Shown: in pieces, positions 1 through 6,271 of the stretch | Numbering within the stretch: the first letter of the stretch is position 1 | How the letters are laid out: each line of letters opens with the position of its first letter | DNA from: Trichomonas vaginalis G3 | Lineage: Eukaryota > Parabasalia > Trichomonadida > Trichomonadidae | DNA: 64,000 nucleotides | Direction of reading: 5' to 3' | NCBI RefSeq assembly: GCF_026262505.1 | Contig: NC_067205.1 | Coordinates: 23,345,585-23,409,584 of the forward strand | The notes under the pieces: generated by a model | Databases searched by the model: none | Told to the model about the DNA's origin: nothing | What the model saw: only the letters and a program-made list of their open reading frames with translations | Position numbers and translations under genes: made by a program

Positions 1-279
1 ATCAGTAACAAAGACTTCATTTATACCATCAGGTTTTCCATTTGGACCCGTAATGTCTGCTTCATGTGCTTCCCAATTTGGTCCATGACGTTTGGCATAT
101 GCTTGAGCTTCTGGTAATGTTAAAACGTTTCTCATTTGTTTAACATCCTTTTGAAGACCGGCAACAATGTGGACTAATTCTTTCATTCCATCTGGAACTT
201 TCATAGTTCTATTATATGCACCCTTTTTGTTTGTCCCTTGTTTTAATGGAACCTGTAGAAGATTTGCAATTTCTGTCAT
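1..279 (-). CDS. hypothetical protein, C-terminus beyond window edge
   Basis: An open frame of 93 codons starts at the ATG at 277-279 and runs off the left edge without a stop. The product is mostly helical and polar, with a segment [16 protein letters not shown] followed by a Gly/Pro/Asn-rich stretch ([18 protein letters not shown]) that could be a beta turn region. The start is chosen because it lies just after an AT-rich spacer carrying T-rich runs like those in front of the other element 1 genes. It is transcribed with the ATPase and capsid genes. I do not recognise the family. A virion or assembly role is only suggested by its neighbours. Confidence 0.6.
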   Translation of the reverse strand, partial: MTEIANLLQVPLKQGTNKKGAYNRTMKVPDGMKELVHIVAGLQKDVKQMRNVLTLPEAQAYAKRHGPNWEAHEADITGPNGKPDGINEVFVTD

Positions 280-319
280 GTTTAATTATAAATAAAAAAT
301 AAAAATTAATTATAAAAAG

Positions 320-1147
320 TTAATCAAATTTAACACTTCCTTTATTTAAATCAACTATTATTTTTCCATGTTCACCTAATTGCTGATATTGTGTGTAAAG
401 TTCATTAATGCTCATTGGTAAATTCACTTGATAAAGCATAACGTTCAACTGTTGACGACTAAACCCACTGAAAATGAAAAGGGTTGATAGATTTGATTTA
501 ATGTTTGTGCTTAATGCTTTGAAATATTGAACAGCCATGAAGAATGAACACTGAATGTGTCGACATTGAGTTAATAACTGATTAAAATATGATTTCTCAT
601 TTGTTATTAGTTTTGATTTCACTGCATCATCTAGAAAAATGAGTGAATGCAAAAATTCTCTATCAAAATTTGAAATAGAAAGTGTTTCAAATAATTCATC
701 CCGTTGTTTATCAATAATTTTATCCTCTAATCCTTGCTTCTTGATTGTATTATATAATTCTTTATACATTAAAAAGTTTTTTAAATAATCTTCTGCTTCT
801 TCTTGTGATAAATAAATAATTGGAATTTTGATTAAATGCTTTAAAGATTCAAATGTATCATCTGAAGGTGAACCTGAACGGTTGATATAAATTAACACAT
901 GTGAATAGGGGGAAGTGTTAGCAATAATGATAATTTGTTTTAATATCGTTAATGTTTTACCTTTATTTTGTTTACCAATTGCTGCAGTGATTGAATTTAA
1001 GTAACATTCAGAATATGGAATTTTCATTAATTTTTCCTTAGATAGAGCATTTCTATTATCACTCAATGCTTCATTAATCATATCATCTACGTATGTATTA
1101 TATACTCCCGCTAATTCTTCATAAGGGGTGGATGAATTTAAATCCAT
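320..1147 (-). CDS. A32/FtsK-HerA-like DNA packaging ATPase
   Basis: A 275-aa P-loop ATPase expected to drive DNA into the capsid, as in Polintons, virophages and NCLDVs. The Walker A motif is GKQNKGKT at residues 58-65. A Walker B candidate, SLIFLDD, lies at about 168-174 and is followed by a glutamine-containing region (FFMAVQYFKAL) in the place of the family's sensor motif. The length fits the 250-300 aa usual for the group. The start follows a T-rich spacer (TTTATTTTTGATTAAATG). It lies 24 bases downstream of the capsid gene on the same strand, so the two probably form one transcription unit or a tight late cluster. Element 2 has its own ATPase of the same class at 54.6-55.5 kb. Confidence 0.85.
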   Translation of the reverse strand: MDLNSSTPYEELAGVYNTYVDDMINEALSDNRNALSKEKLMKIPYSECYLNSITAAIGKQNKGKTLTILKQIIIIANTSPYSHVLIYINRSGSPSDDTFESLKHLIKIPIIYLSQEEAEDYLKNFLMYKELYNTIKKQGLEDKIIDKQRDELFETLSISNFDREFLHSLIFLDDAVKSKLITNEKSYFNQLLTQCRHIQCSFFMAVQYFKALSTNIKSNLSTLFIFSGFSRQQLNVMLYQVNLPMSINELYTQYQQLGEHGKIIVDLNKGSVKFD

Positions 1148-1171
1148 TTAATCAAAAATAAATTTATAATT

Positions 1172-2812
1172 TTAAACATTTCTATTCATCAATATTTCAT
1201 CATATGAACTTCTATACTGTGGTGGTGTACCTGTTGGATGATATTTCAAACCTTCGTCCGGTGTCCATGTCCAATATGTAGTCCTAGTAAACCAAACCTG
1301 AGGAGGATTTGTCACCTTTGAACAGTAAGTGTCATTTACACCCTGAATGATTGGATAAGCTTTCACTTGTACTGTAACTTGTGAATTGAAAGTTTCTAAT
1401 CCATCAAAGAATATACCCGCTCCATCACGTTGAACTGGAATAGTGCATAAGAATGAAGTTTGGTCTTTCCATGTTCTAGCTAATGGCGTGCCATTATCAT
1501 CATTCAGTGGTCTAGTTAATGAGTCCTCGTATTCTTCTGTGCATTCATTCACTCCATCTAAATCAGAAGCTTGAAGCATACGTGTAAAGAATATGTCACC
1601 CACTGTGGTCATCGCTTGATCGGGGAAGTTTCTGGAATCTATAGTGACCTGAAGACCTCGAAGCATTGGATTTTCTAAAACTGTTCTTTGCATTGCATTC
1701 TTCGGAAATGCTAACACAACATCTGTAACATTATGAAGAGCGTATGAGAAATCTGAGCTGATACCTTCAGGAGTGATGCAACCTCCATTTAGTGAACGAA
1801 CGTCAATATGTTGAGCTGGAATCATGAATGGATCTTCCTTACTGAATAAACGTGGTATTGCTTTAACTGATTCTTCAATTAAACCGTATCCTGGTGTAAT
1901 GCATTTATCCTCTAAAACTTCCATCTTTGTGCATGAAATAATAACGTCATCAACTGTTGCGTCAGCAGATGTAGCGGCTAAGCTTGTAATTAATTTGGCA
2001 GGAAGTCCGATTTGTTGGAATTTGCGATCATATTTATAAACATGATTCATAATCTTTTCATAATTTTCATCAGTTATCTTTTCATAAACGTAATTTTGTA
2101 AATCAGCAACTCTTAACGGGTCAACCTGACAAAATACTAAAGTATCCCTGAAAACATAATATTTAAGAATGATTTCACCAAATGATTTAGGATAATCATC
2201 GAACGCCTGAAATGCTAACAAATCATTTACCGGAATAATCATATCAAAAGTGACATCAACTTCTTCATTTGCTTTCTTGAAAACTTCTGAAGGGTCAATA
2301 TATTTACCACATACTGAGTTATCATATTTTTGAACATTATTATATAACGAATGAACAAACTTTTTAACTTTCCTTTCTGATTTTGGTTTATATGTTGCAA
2401 ATGCGAAAGATTCACGGGCACAATCCATCTGAAGATAACCGGCATCACCTCTTTCAGTTTCTACTTCTAATTGTTTAAAGTTTTGATTTGATGATTTGTA
2501 ACCAACGAATAAACGCATGCATTTAAAAGCGGCATCACATGTGAAAGCTTTATTTGAAACTAGAGTTGCTTTAACTTTGCGTTTAATATATGTGTCACCT
2601 AATTGGTTCACATCATGAACCGGATTTGTAATTCTTAAATGAGTTTGTTTATCATCAAAATATGGAGCATCAGAGTCATAGCATGAACTTTCAAGTTCTC
2701 TATAATATCTTCTACCGTCATTCTTTGCGAATATTTCATTTATCTTTTCGAATGAATGAAATACATTTCCATTAATCGGTTTAGTGTTTGGCACCAAATA
2801 GTTAGTCGTCAT
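1172..2812 (-). CDS. probable double-jelly-roll major capsid protein
   Basis: A 546-aa protein lying just upstream of the packaging ATPase, as major capsid genes often do in this class. No catalytic motifs are visible. It has alternating beta-rich stretches typical of jelly-roll proteins, for example a segment near residue 190 (VDVTFDMIIPVNDLLAFQ) that matches the way Polinton-type capsids pass into their first barrel. The C-terminal half contains a WTWTPDEG stretch. Its length agrees with Polinton capsids (about 450-700 aa). The start follows TTTTTTATTTATTAATAA. The call rests on size, context and beta character, not on a clear motif. A structure prediction showing two eight-stranded barrels would settle it. 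Confidence 0.6.
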   Translation of the reverse strand: MTTNYLVPNTKPINGNVFHSFEKINEIFAKNDGRRYYRELESSCYDSDAPYFDDKQTHLRITNPVHDVNQLGDTYIKRKVKATLVSNKAFTCDAAFKCMRLFVGYKSSNQNFKQLEVETERGDAGYLQMDCARESFAFATYKPKSERKVKKFVHSLYNNVQKYDNSVCGKYIDPSEVFKKANEEVDVTFDMIIPVNDLLAFQAFDDYPKSFGEIILKYYVFRDTLVFCQVDPLRVADLQNYVYEKITDENYEKIMNHVYKYDRKFQQIGLPAKLITSLAATSADATVDDVIISCTKMEVLEDKCITPGYGLIEESVKAIPRLFSKEDPFMIPAQHIDVRSLNGGCITPEGISSDFSYALHNVTDVVLAFPKNAMQRTVLENPMLRGLQVTIDSRNFPDQAMTTVGDIFFTRMLQASDLDGVNECTEEYEDSLTRPLNDDNGTPLARTWKDQTSFLCTIPVQRDGAGIFFDGLETFNSQVTVQVKAYPIIQGVNDTYCSKVTNPPQVWFTRTTYWTWTPDEGLKYHPTGTPPQYRSSYDEILMNRNV

Positions 2813-2881
2813 TTATTAATAAATAAAAAATCAAAATTAAAAGATGAAAATGAATTTTTAATTTTAATGAAATAATCAACT

Positions 2882-3097
2882 ATGGCTGCAGGTATATTTA
2901 AGAAACTGTGGGATAAAGTATAAAGAGGAGCGAGTAAAGTTTGGGAAACATTGAAGAAGGGGGCAAATTGGATATTTAAGAATAAAGAAGCAATTAGTGA
3001 CGTTGCTGAATCAATAACACCAAAAGCTGCCCCAATAAGAGAAGTTTTAAATAAAGGAGAAAAAGTTTATCAAAGACTTCAACCGATACTAAGATAA
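2882..3097 (+). pseudogene. broken copy of the small amphipathic virion-type protein
   Basis: A relic beginning MAAGIFKKLWDKV, clearly a diverged sister of the 78-aa protein encoded on the other strand at 3118-3354 (MAAGFFKKLWDGIKKAAGW). The later part is Lys-rich and amphipathic. It is a broken virus gene with about one break. It lies between the capsid gene and its sister and is convergent with the latter. A local duplication followed by decay of one copy is the simplest reading. Confidence 0.55.
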
Positions 3098-3117
3098 AAA
3101 TAATATTTATTTTTCCA

Positions 3118-3354
3118 CTATCTACCTCCTATTTTATTAAGTATTCCTTCAGCTATTCCACCAATTGCGTTACCTGCTTGTGCTCCCATCGCCGGATTAC
3201 CCGCTTTAGTACCTAATACTCCACCTATGATAGTTCCTGCCGTTTTCGCTACTGGTGCCAAAAAGTTTGCAACGGGTTTAATAATCTTTTTATAAACCCA
3301 ACCCGCAGCTTTCTTAATTCCATCCCATAATTTTTTAAAGAATCCTGCCGCCAT
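3118..3354 (-). CDS. small amphipathic, membrane-active-looking virion protein
   Basis: A 78-aa protein. The first 30 residues (FFKKLWDGIKKAAGWVYKK) would form a strongly amphipathic Lys/Trp helix. Next comes a Pro/Val bend, then a small-residue stretch rich in Gly/Ala (TAGTIIGGVLG...GNAIGGIAEG). This resembles the membrane-disrupting helix of adenovirus protein VI and similar small virion peptides in pattern, not in provable homology. It sits beside the capsid gene and has a broken sister copy at 2882-3097. Element 2 has analogous small proteins at 43571-43813 and 47323-47744. A role in cell entry or capsid interior is inferred. Confidence 0.6.
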   Translation of the reverse strand: MAAGFFKKLWDGIKKAAGWVYKKIIKPVANFLAPVAKTAGTIIGGVLGTKAGNPAMGAQAGNAIGGIAEGILNKIGGR

Positions 3355-3419
3355 TTCTGATTTAATATTAATTAAAAATATATTTCATCACTTATATTCT
3401 AATTTTTATTTAATGATAA

Positions 3420-3788
3420 ATGAAACCGATTTTAAAAATAAATGAAACAGAGGAGGAAGAAATAAATGAAAGTGAAAATGTTCAACAAAAAATAAACGTT
3501 GTTAAACCAATTACTGAAATAAAAATTTTTTCATCTGTTGAAGAATTTAATGACTATTATGCTAATAATAAAAAATTATTTGAAGAATTGACAACATGTA
3601 AATTGAATAAAATGTTTAAAGTTGATGGATTCAAAATTTCAAAAATAAAAGGAGTGGTTAGTTTGAAATCTATTCCTCAATCAAGAATCACCTCATTAAT
3701 AAAAATAGATGATTTAACAAAAAGAATAGAAGAGATTGAAGAAAGAATGAATCAAATAATTGATTTCATAAATTCAAATAATCATTAG
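3420..3788 (+). CDS. hypothetical beta-hairpin plus coiled-coil protein
   Basis: A 122-aa protein encoded on the plus strand between two minus-strand genes. Residues 1-35 are acidic (ETEEEEINESEN). A basic central stretch follows (KLNKMFKVDGFKISKIKGVV) that looks like a small beta hairpin. The C-terminus is a heptad-like coiled coil (DDLTKRIEEIEERMNQI). The same order, hairpin then coiled coil, is seen in the 78-aa protein at 5455-5691 and in the element 2 protein at 47901-48485, so these may be one family. It ends 4 bases before the convergent gene at 3793. Function unknown; nucleic-acid or virion binding is possible from the basic hairpin. Confidence 0.6.
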   Translation: MKPILKINETEEEEINESENVQQKINVVKPITEIKIFSSVEEFNDYYANNKKLFEELTTCKLNKMFKVDGFKISKIKGVVSLKSIPQSRITSLIKIDDLTKRIEEIEERMNQIIDFINSNNH

Positions 3789-3792
3789 TTTC

Positions 3793-4266
3793 TTAAAGTT
3801 CTATGTTGAACTCATCAAATTCTTCTTCATCATTACCATTACCTTTAGCGAGTTTATTTACTCTTTCAACTTTATCTTTTGATAGTCTTTCGTTTAATTT
3901 TTTCTGAAGTTTTTCGTTACCAAGTTCTAAAATTTTACATGGATGATATTTAAACCCGTTAAATTCTTTTTCCTCAGTTTTAATCATTAATCTACAAAGA
4001 ACTTTAGTGAGGTGGTTTTGTTGTTTAAACCATTTATCCTTAATATTTGTTATAAATTCAATATCCGGAATTAATTCCCAAATTTTTGAATTTTCGATTA
4101 ATTTACCATCAAATGCAAAAGCAATAGGTTTAATATTAAACTTACCTTTATAAAATAAACTTTGTATGTAATCATCAAAATAAACGTCTACTTGTTTAAC
4201 CTGGGTGAGAATTGGTGAAAGTTTATTCATTAATTGATTCACAGTCACGAATTTTGATTCACTCAT
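3793..4266 (-). CDS. small acidic-tailed protein, possibly ssDNA-binding-like
   Basis: A 157-aa protein. The N-terminus (KFVTVNQLMNKL) and central part (VDVYFDDYI...NIKPIAFAFDGK) align by eye with the protein at 55981-56400 of element 2 (KYISVNKYMSGL; LNVYF...NIEPVKFAIVTKNG). Both end in an acidic tail closing with hydrophobic residues (DEEEFDEFNIEL here). An acidic hydrophobic-ended tail on a small beta-rich protein is the design of many single-strand DNA-binding proteins. That function is inferred from architecture only. It is the last gene before the repeat-rich junction region, where a replication role would make sense. The start follows TTTATTTTTTTAATTCG. Confidence 0.6.
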   Translation of the reverse strand: MSESKFVTVNQLMNKLSPILTQVKQVDVYFDDYIQSLFYKGKFNIKPIAFAFDGKLIENSKIWELIPDIEFITNIKDKWFKQQNHLTKVLCRLMIKTEEKEFNGFKYHPCKILELGNEKLQKKLNERLSKDKVERVNKLAKGNGNDEEEFDEFNIEL

Positions 4267-4830
4267 TTCTTACGAATTAAAAAAATAAATTATTCAAAAA
4301 TGCCTTCCTCCTTTCGTACCTGTTGTCAAAATGTCATGTTGTCAGTAATTTTAAGAGAAGTTAATTAACCTGGTGACATGGTGACGTAGTGACACCTTCA
4401 GTTCTTCAAAAATAATTCAAAAATGTAAGACATGAATTTTTAAAGTTTATTTTTTATTTCTTTTACTCGTTTATGACTCCATTGATTCCATTCAGGATTT
4501 AAACAATGTTTAATTAATCGCGGAATATCTGACATCATCTATATATAGCTTCTTTTATAAAAGATAAAATAAATTATTTTAAAATTAATGTTAATTTTTT
4601 TAATGGTTTATAAATAAATATATTTTAATGCATCGTCTATATATAGATGTAACAAAAAAAGTTTCATTATGTAAAGGGTTTGTGAAAATTTCTTACGAAT
4701 TAAAAAAATAAATTATTCAAAAATGTATGACATAAATGCCTTCCTCCTTTCGTACCTGTTGTCTAAATGTCATGTTGTCATCATTTTTAAGAGAAGTTAA
4801 TTAACCTGGTGACATGGTGACGTAGTAGTT
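4266..4830. repeat. junction region with long direct repeats and nested GGTGAC palindromes
   Basis: Two direct copies of a 125-140 bp sequence (about 4266-4388 and 4689-4830) start with TTTCTTACGAATT and end with GGTGACATGGTGACGTAG. They bracket about 300 bases of very AT-rich DNA containing two CTATATATAG palindromes (near 4540 and 4651). The repeat ends are rich in GTGAC/GTCAC, forming imperfect nested palindromes. The inverted duplication begins at the inner end of the second copy. A piece of the first copy's flank (GTAGTGACACCTTCAGTT) recurs at the far right end near 24130. This looks like a terminus, origin or resolution site of the ancestral genome. Confidence 0.6.
4440..4538 (-). CDS. 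possible 32-aa peptide gene
   Basis: A short ATG-started frame inside the AT-rich junction segment encodes a polar peptide with the stretch CLNPEWNQWSHKRVKEIK. The residue mix (Trp, His, Arg, Pro) is more protein-like than expected from such AT-rich DNA. There is no second copy in the right arm and no family is recognised. It may be chance. Confidence 0.25.
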   Translation of the reverse strand: MMSDIPRLIKHCLNPEWNQWSHKRVKEIKNKL

Positions 4831-4840
4831 AGTATGGTTA

Positions 4841-4880
4841 ACTTGGGTACGGCGGCACTGCGTTCCACCTTACCCAACTT
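4841..4880. other. GC-rich palindrome-ended island at outer end of left arm
   Basis: About 40 bases that are far more GC-rich than the surroundings, flanked by TTGGGTA and TACCCAA, so the ends can pair. It sits at the outermost edge of the left arm, and its mirror copy lies at 24078-24116 at the outer edge of the right arm. The position suggests a structural or protein-binding site linked to genome ends; this is inferred. Confidence 0.45.
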
Positions 4881-4993
4881 AACCTTAAATATTTACAAAA
4901 CCATCTGACACATAAATGACTTCACTAATGACTTCGCTAACGACTTCACTAATGAAAAAATAAACGTTCTCACTAACGTTCCCACTAATGTTC

Positions 4994-5314
4994 TCATTTA
5001 CAAAAGTATTGCAGCGCTTCCCATTGCTGTGCTTCACATAACAGCTCATAATCTTCTGACTCACTTTCTTCTTCATATAGGTCAAAATCACTGTCATAGT
5101 TTATACCTGTAAGTTTTGACAAAGCTAATGAAACACGTTTACCATTTGTATCTATTGCTTTTATATATCTCCCATTATGTTTGTTGTCATAAACGCTCAA
5201 ACTAACTTTACCCTTTCTCCCTCGTATCTGATAGAATGTATTTTCACGAGGAACGAAGAACAAATTCTTGAACTCATGACCGTTGTAGTTTGTTATCTCA
5301 ATAGTTTTCGTCAT
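4994..5314 (-). CDS. stand-alone HNH-protein C-terminal domain (106 aa), left-arm copy
   Basis: A 106-aa protein. Residues 1-75 align by eye with the C-terminal 70 residues of the HNH endonuclease at 8972-9676: IEITNYNGHEF versus VEITDYGKHSF, then a shared Gly and a shared IDT..KRV..(A/C) core. So this is a free copy of that accessory, probably DNA-binding, domain. Residues 78-92 are acidic. The last residues (EAQQWEALQYF) recall the start of the NUMOD-like part of the same HNH protein (EQTQWETLRNH), which suggests descent from a longer fused or tandem protein. The start follows GTTTATTTTTATATAA. An identical copy lies in the right arm at 23644-23964. Confidence 0.65.
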   Translation of the reverse strand: MTKTIEITNYNGHEFKNLFFVPRENTFYQIRGRKGKVSLSVYDNKHNGRYIKAIDTNGKRVSLALSKLTGINYDSDFDLYEEESESEDYELLCEAQQWEALQYFCK

Positions 5315-5388
5315 TTATATAAAAATAAACTTAAAAATTAATGATATCACCACTCCCACACGTATGAAAACATAGCACAAAAATAAAT

Positions 5389-5445
5389 TTAGGTGAAGTG
5401 GTGAGATCTCACCTCTTTTTTCACCTCTTTTTTCACCCACTTGAA
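5389..5445. other. AGATCT-centred hairpin module between two small genes
   Basis: The palindromic module (GGTGAGATCTCACC with flanking TCACCTC copies), preceded by AAAAATAAATTTAGG, is the same unit that recurs ten times in the repeat array at 10.5-14.5 kb. Here it lies between the stop of the 78-aa gene and the start of the 106-aa gene, where it could act as a terminator, a promoter element or a recombination site. Its mirror copy is at about 23529-23580. Confidence 0.5.
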
Positions 5446-5454
5446 TTCATTGCT

Positions 5455-5691
5455 TTATAACTCTCTTCCTTTATCCAACTCTTCTAACTTCTTCTTAAGT
5501 TCAGCAATGTTGTCCTCATGAAGTTTAATCTTTCTCAAAATTCCTTCTTTATCTAATGGTTGCTTTATCTTTCTAAACTGAACTCTACCATCCTTCATAG
5601 TATGAATGTAAAAACCTTCTGGAATAGTTCCTGATTTAATGTATTCTACCAAAAACTTTTGTTTCATTGCTTCAGTGACTTTATTTGTCAT
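5455..5691 (-). CDS. hypothetical beta-hairpin plus coiled-coil protein (78 aa), left-arm copy
   Basis: A 78-aa basic protein. Residues 1-20 are helical, residues 22-42 look like a beta hairpin (GFYIHTMKDGRVQFRKIKQ) and residues 48-75 form a Leu/Ile heptad coiled coil (LRKIKLHEDNIAELKKKLEE). The first part resembles residues 30-75 of the element 2 protein at 47901-48485 (SGN..NYKVTFHRNGTASISKKKQ). The right-arm copy at 23279-23515 differs by one Lys/Arg exchange. Function unknown; a small nucleic-acid-binding or regulatory role fits its place beside the helicase. Confidence 0.6.
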   Translation of the reverse strand: MTNKVTEAMKQKFLVEYIKSGTIPEGFYIHTMKDGRVQFRKIKQPLDKEGILRKIKLHEDNIAELKKKLEELDKGREL

Positions 5692-6271
5692 TTTACTCTA
5701 AGGTGAAGCTAGCACAGCGATAATGGATTTCATGACTTTTAGTATTTCATGCAATCTTAACAGATAGCCTTACAAGTACTTCCAGTGTCCCTAGCTGTCC
5801 CTCCTTTTTATATAACTCCATGACATTTATAATCTCGCGAAACTTAACAGGTAGCATAACAGATTAAAATCAGATGAGGTTTTGAACCAAAATTTCTAAG
5901 CAACGTTGTCAAGGATTTTGAGGAACTAGGGACAGAGTGTGGCAAAGTCCAAGATTTAATTTATCTTCATCTGTTTCATCAGCTATCTCATCTAATATGC
6001 CAATATTTTATTCATAACTCGTGGCAAACTCACTAACTTTCATTATGTTCATCTGCATGCTTCATCTGATAGAAAGTATGACTTTCATTATTTCCAGAAC
6101 TTAATGAAAACTACTAGGGACAGAGACCATGGCAAAGTTTATGACTTTCATTATTTCCAGAACTTAATGAAAACTACTAGGGACAGAGACCATGGCAAAG
6201 TTCATGATTTAATTTATTCTCTCACTAACAACAAACACAAACTCCAACACTAACGACAAAAATAAATGTCC
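5692..6271. other. 580-bp leader with 63-bp tandem duplication and GGGACAG motifs
   Basis: No gene is seen. Positions 6077-6202 hold two tandem copies of a 63-bp unit (TATGACTTTCATT ... CCATGGCAAAGTT). The motif CTAGGGACAGAG followed by GTGGCAAAGT or ATGGCAAAGT occurs near 5925, 6115 and 6178, and its complement-like form TCCCTAGCTGTCCC occurs near 5790. The region lies downstream of the helicase stop and upstream of the 78-aa gene. Mirror copy at 22701-23278 (duplication at 22770-22895). Confidence 0.5.
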
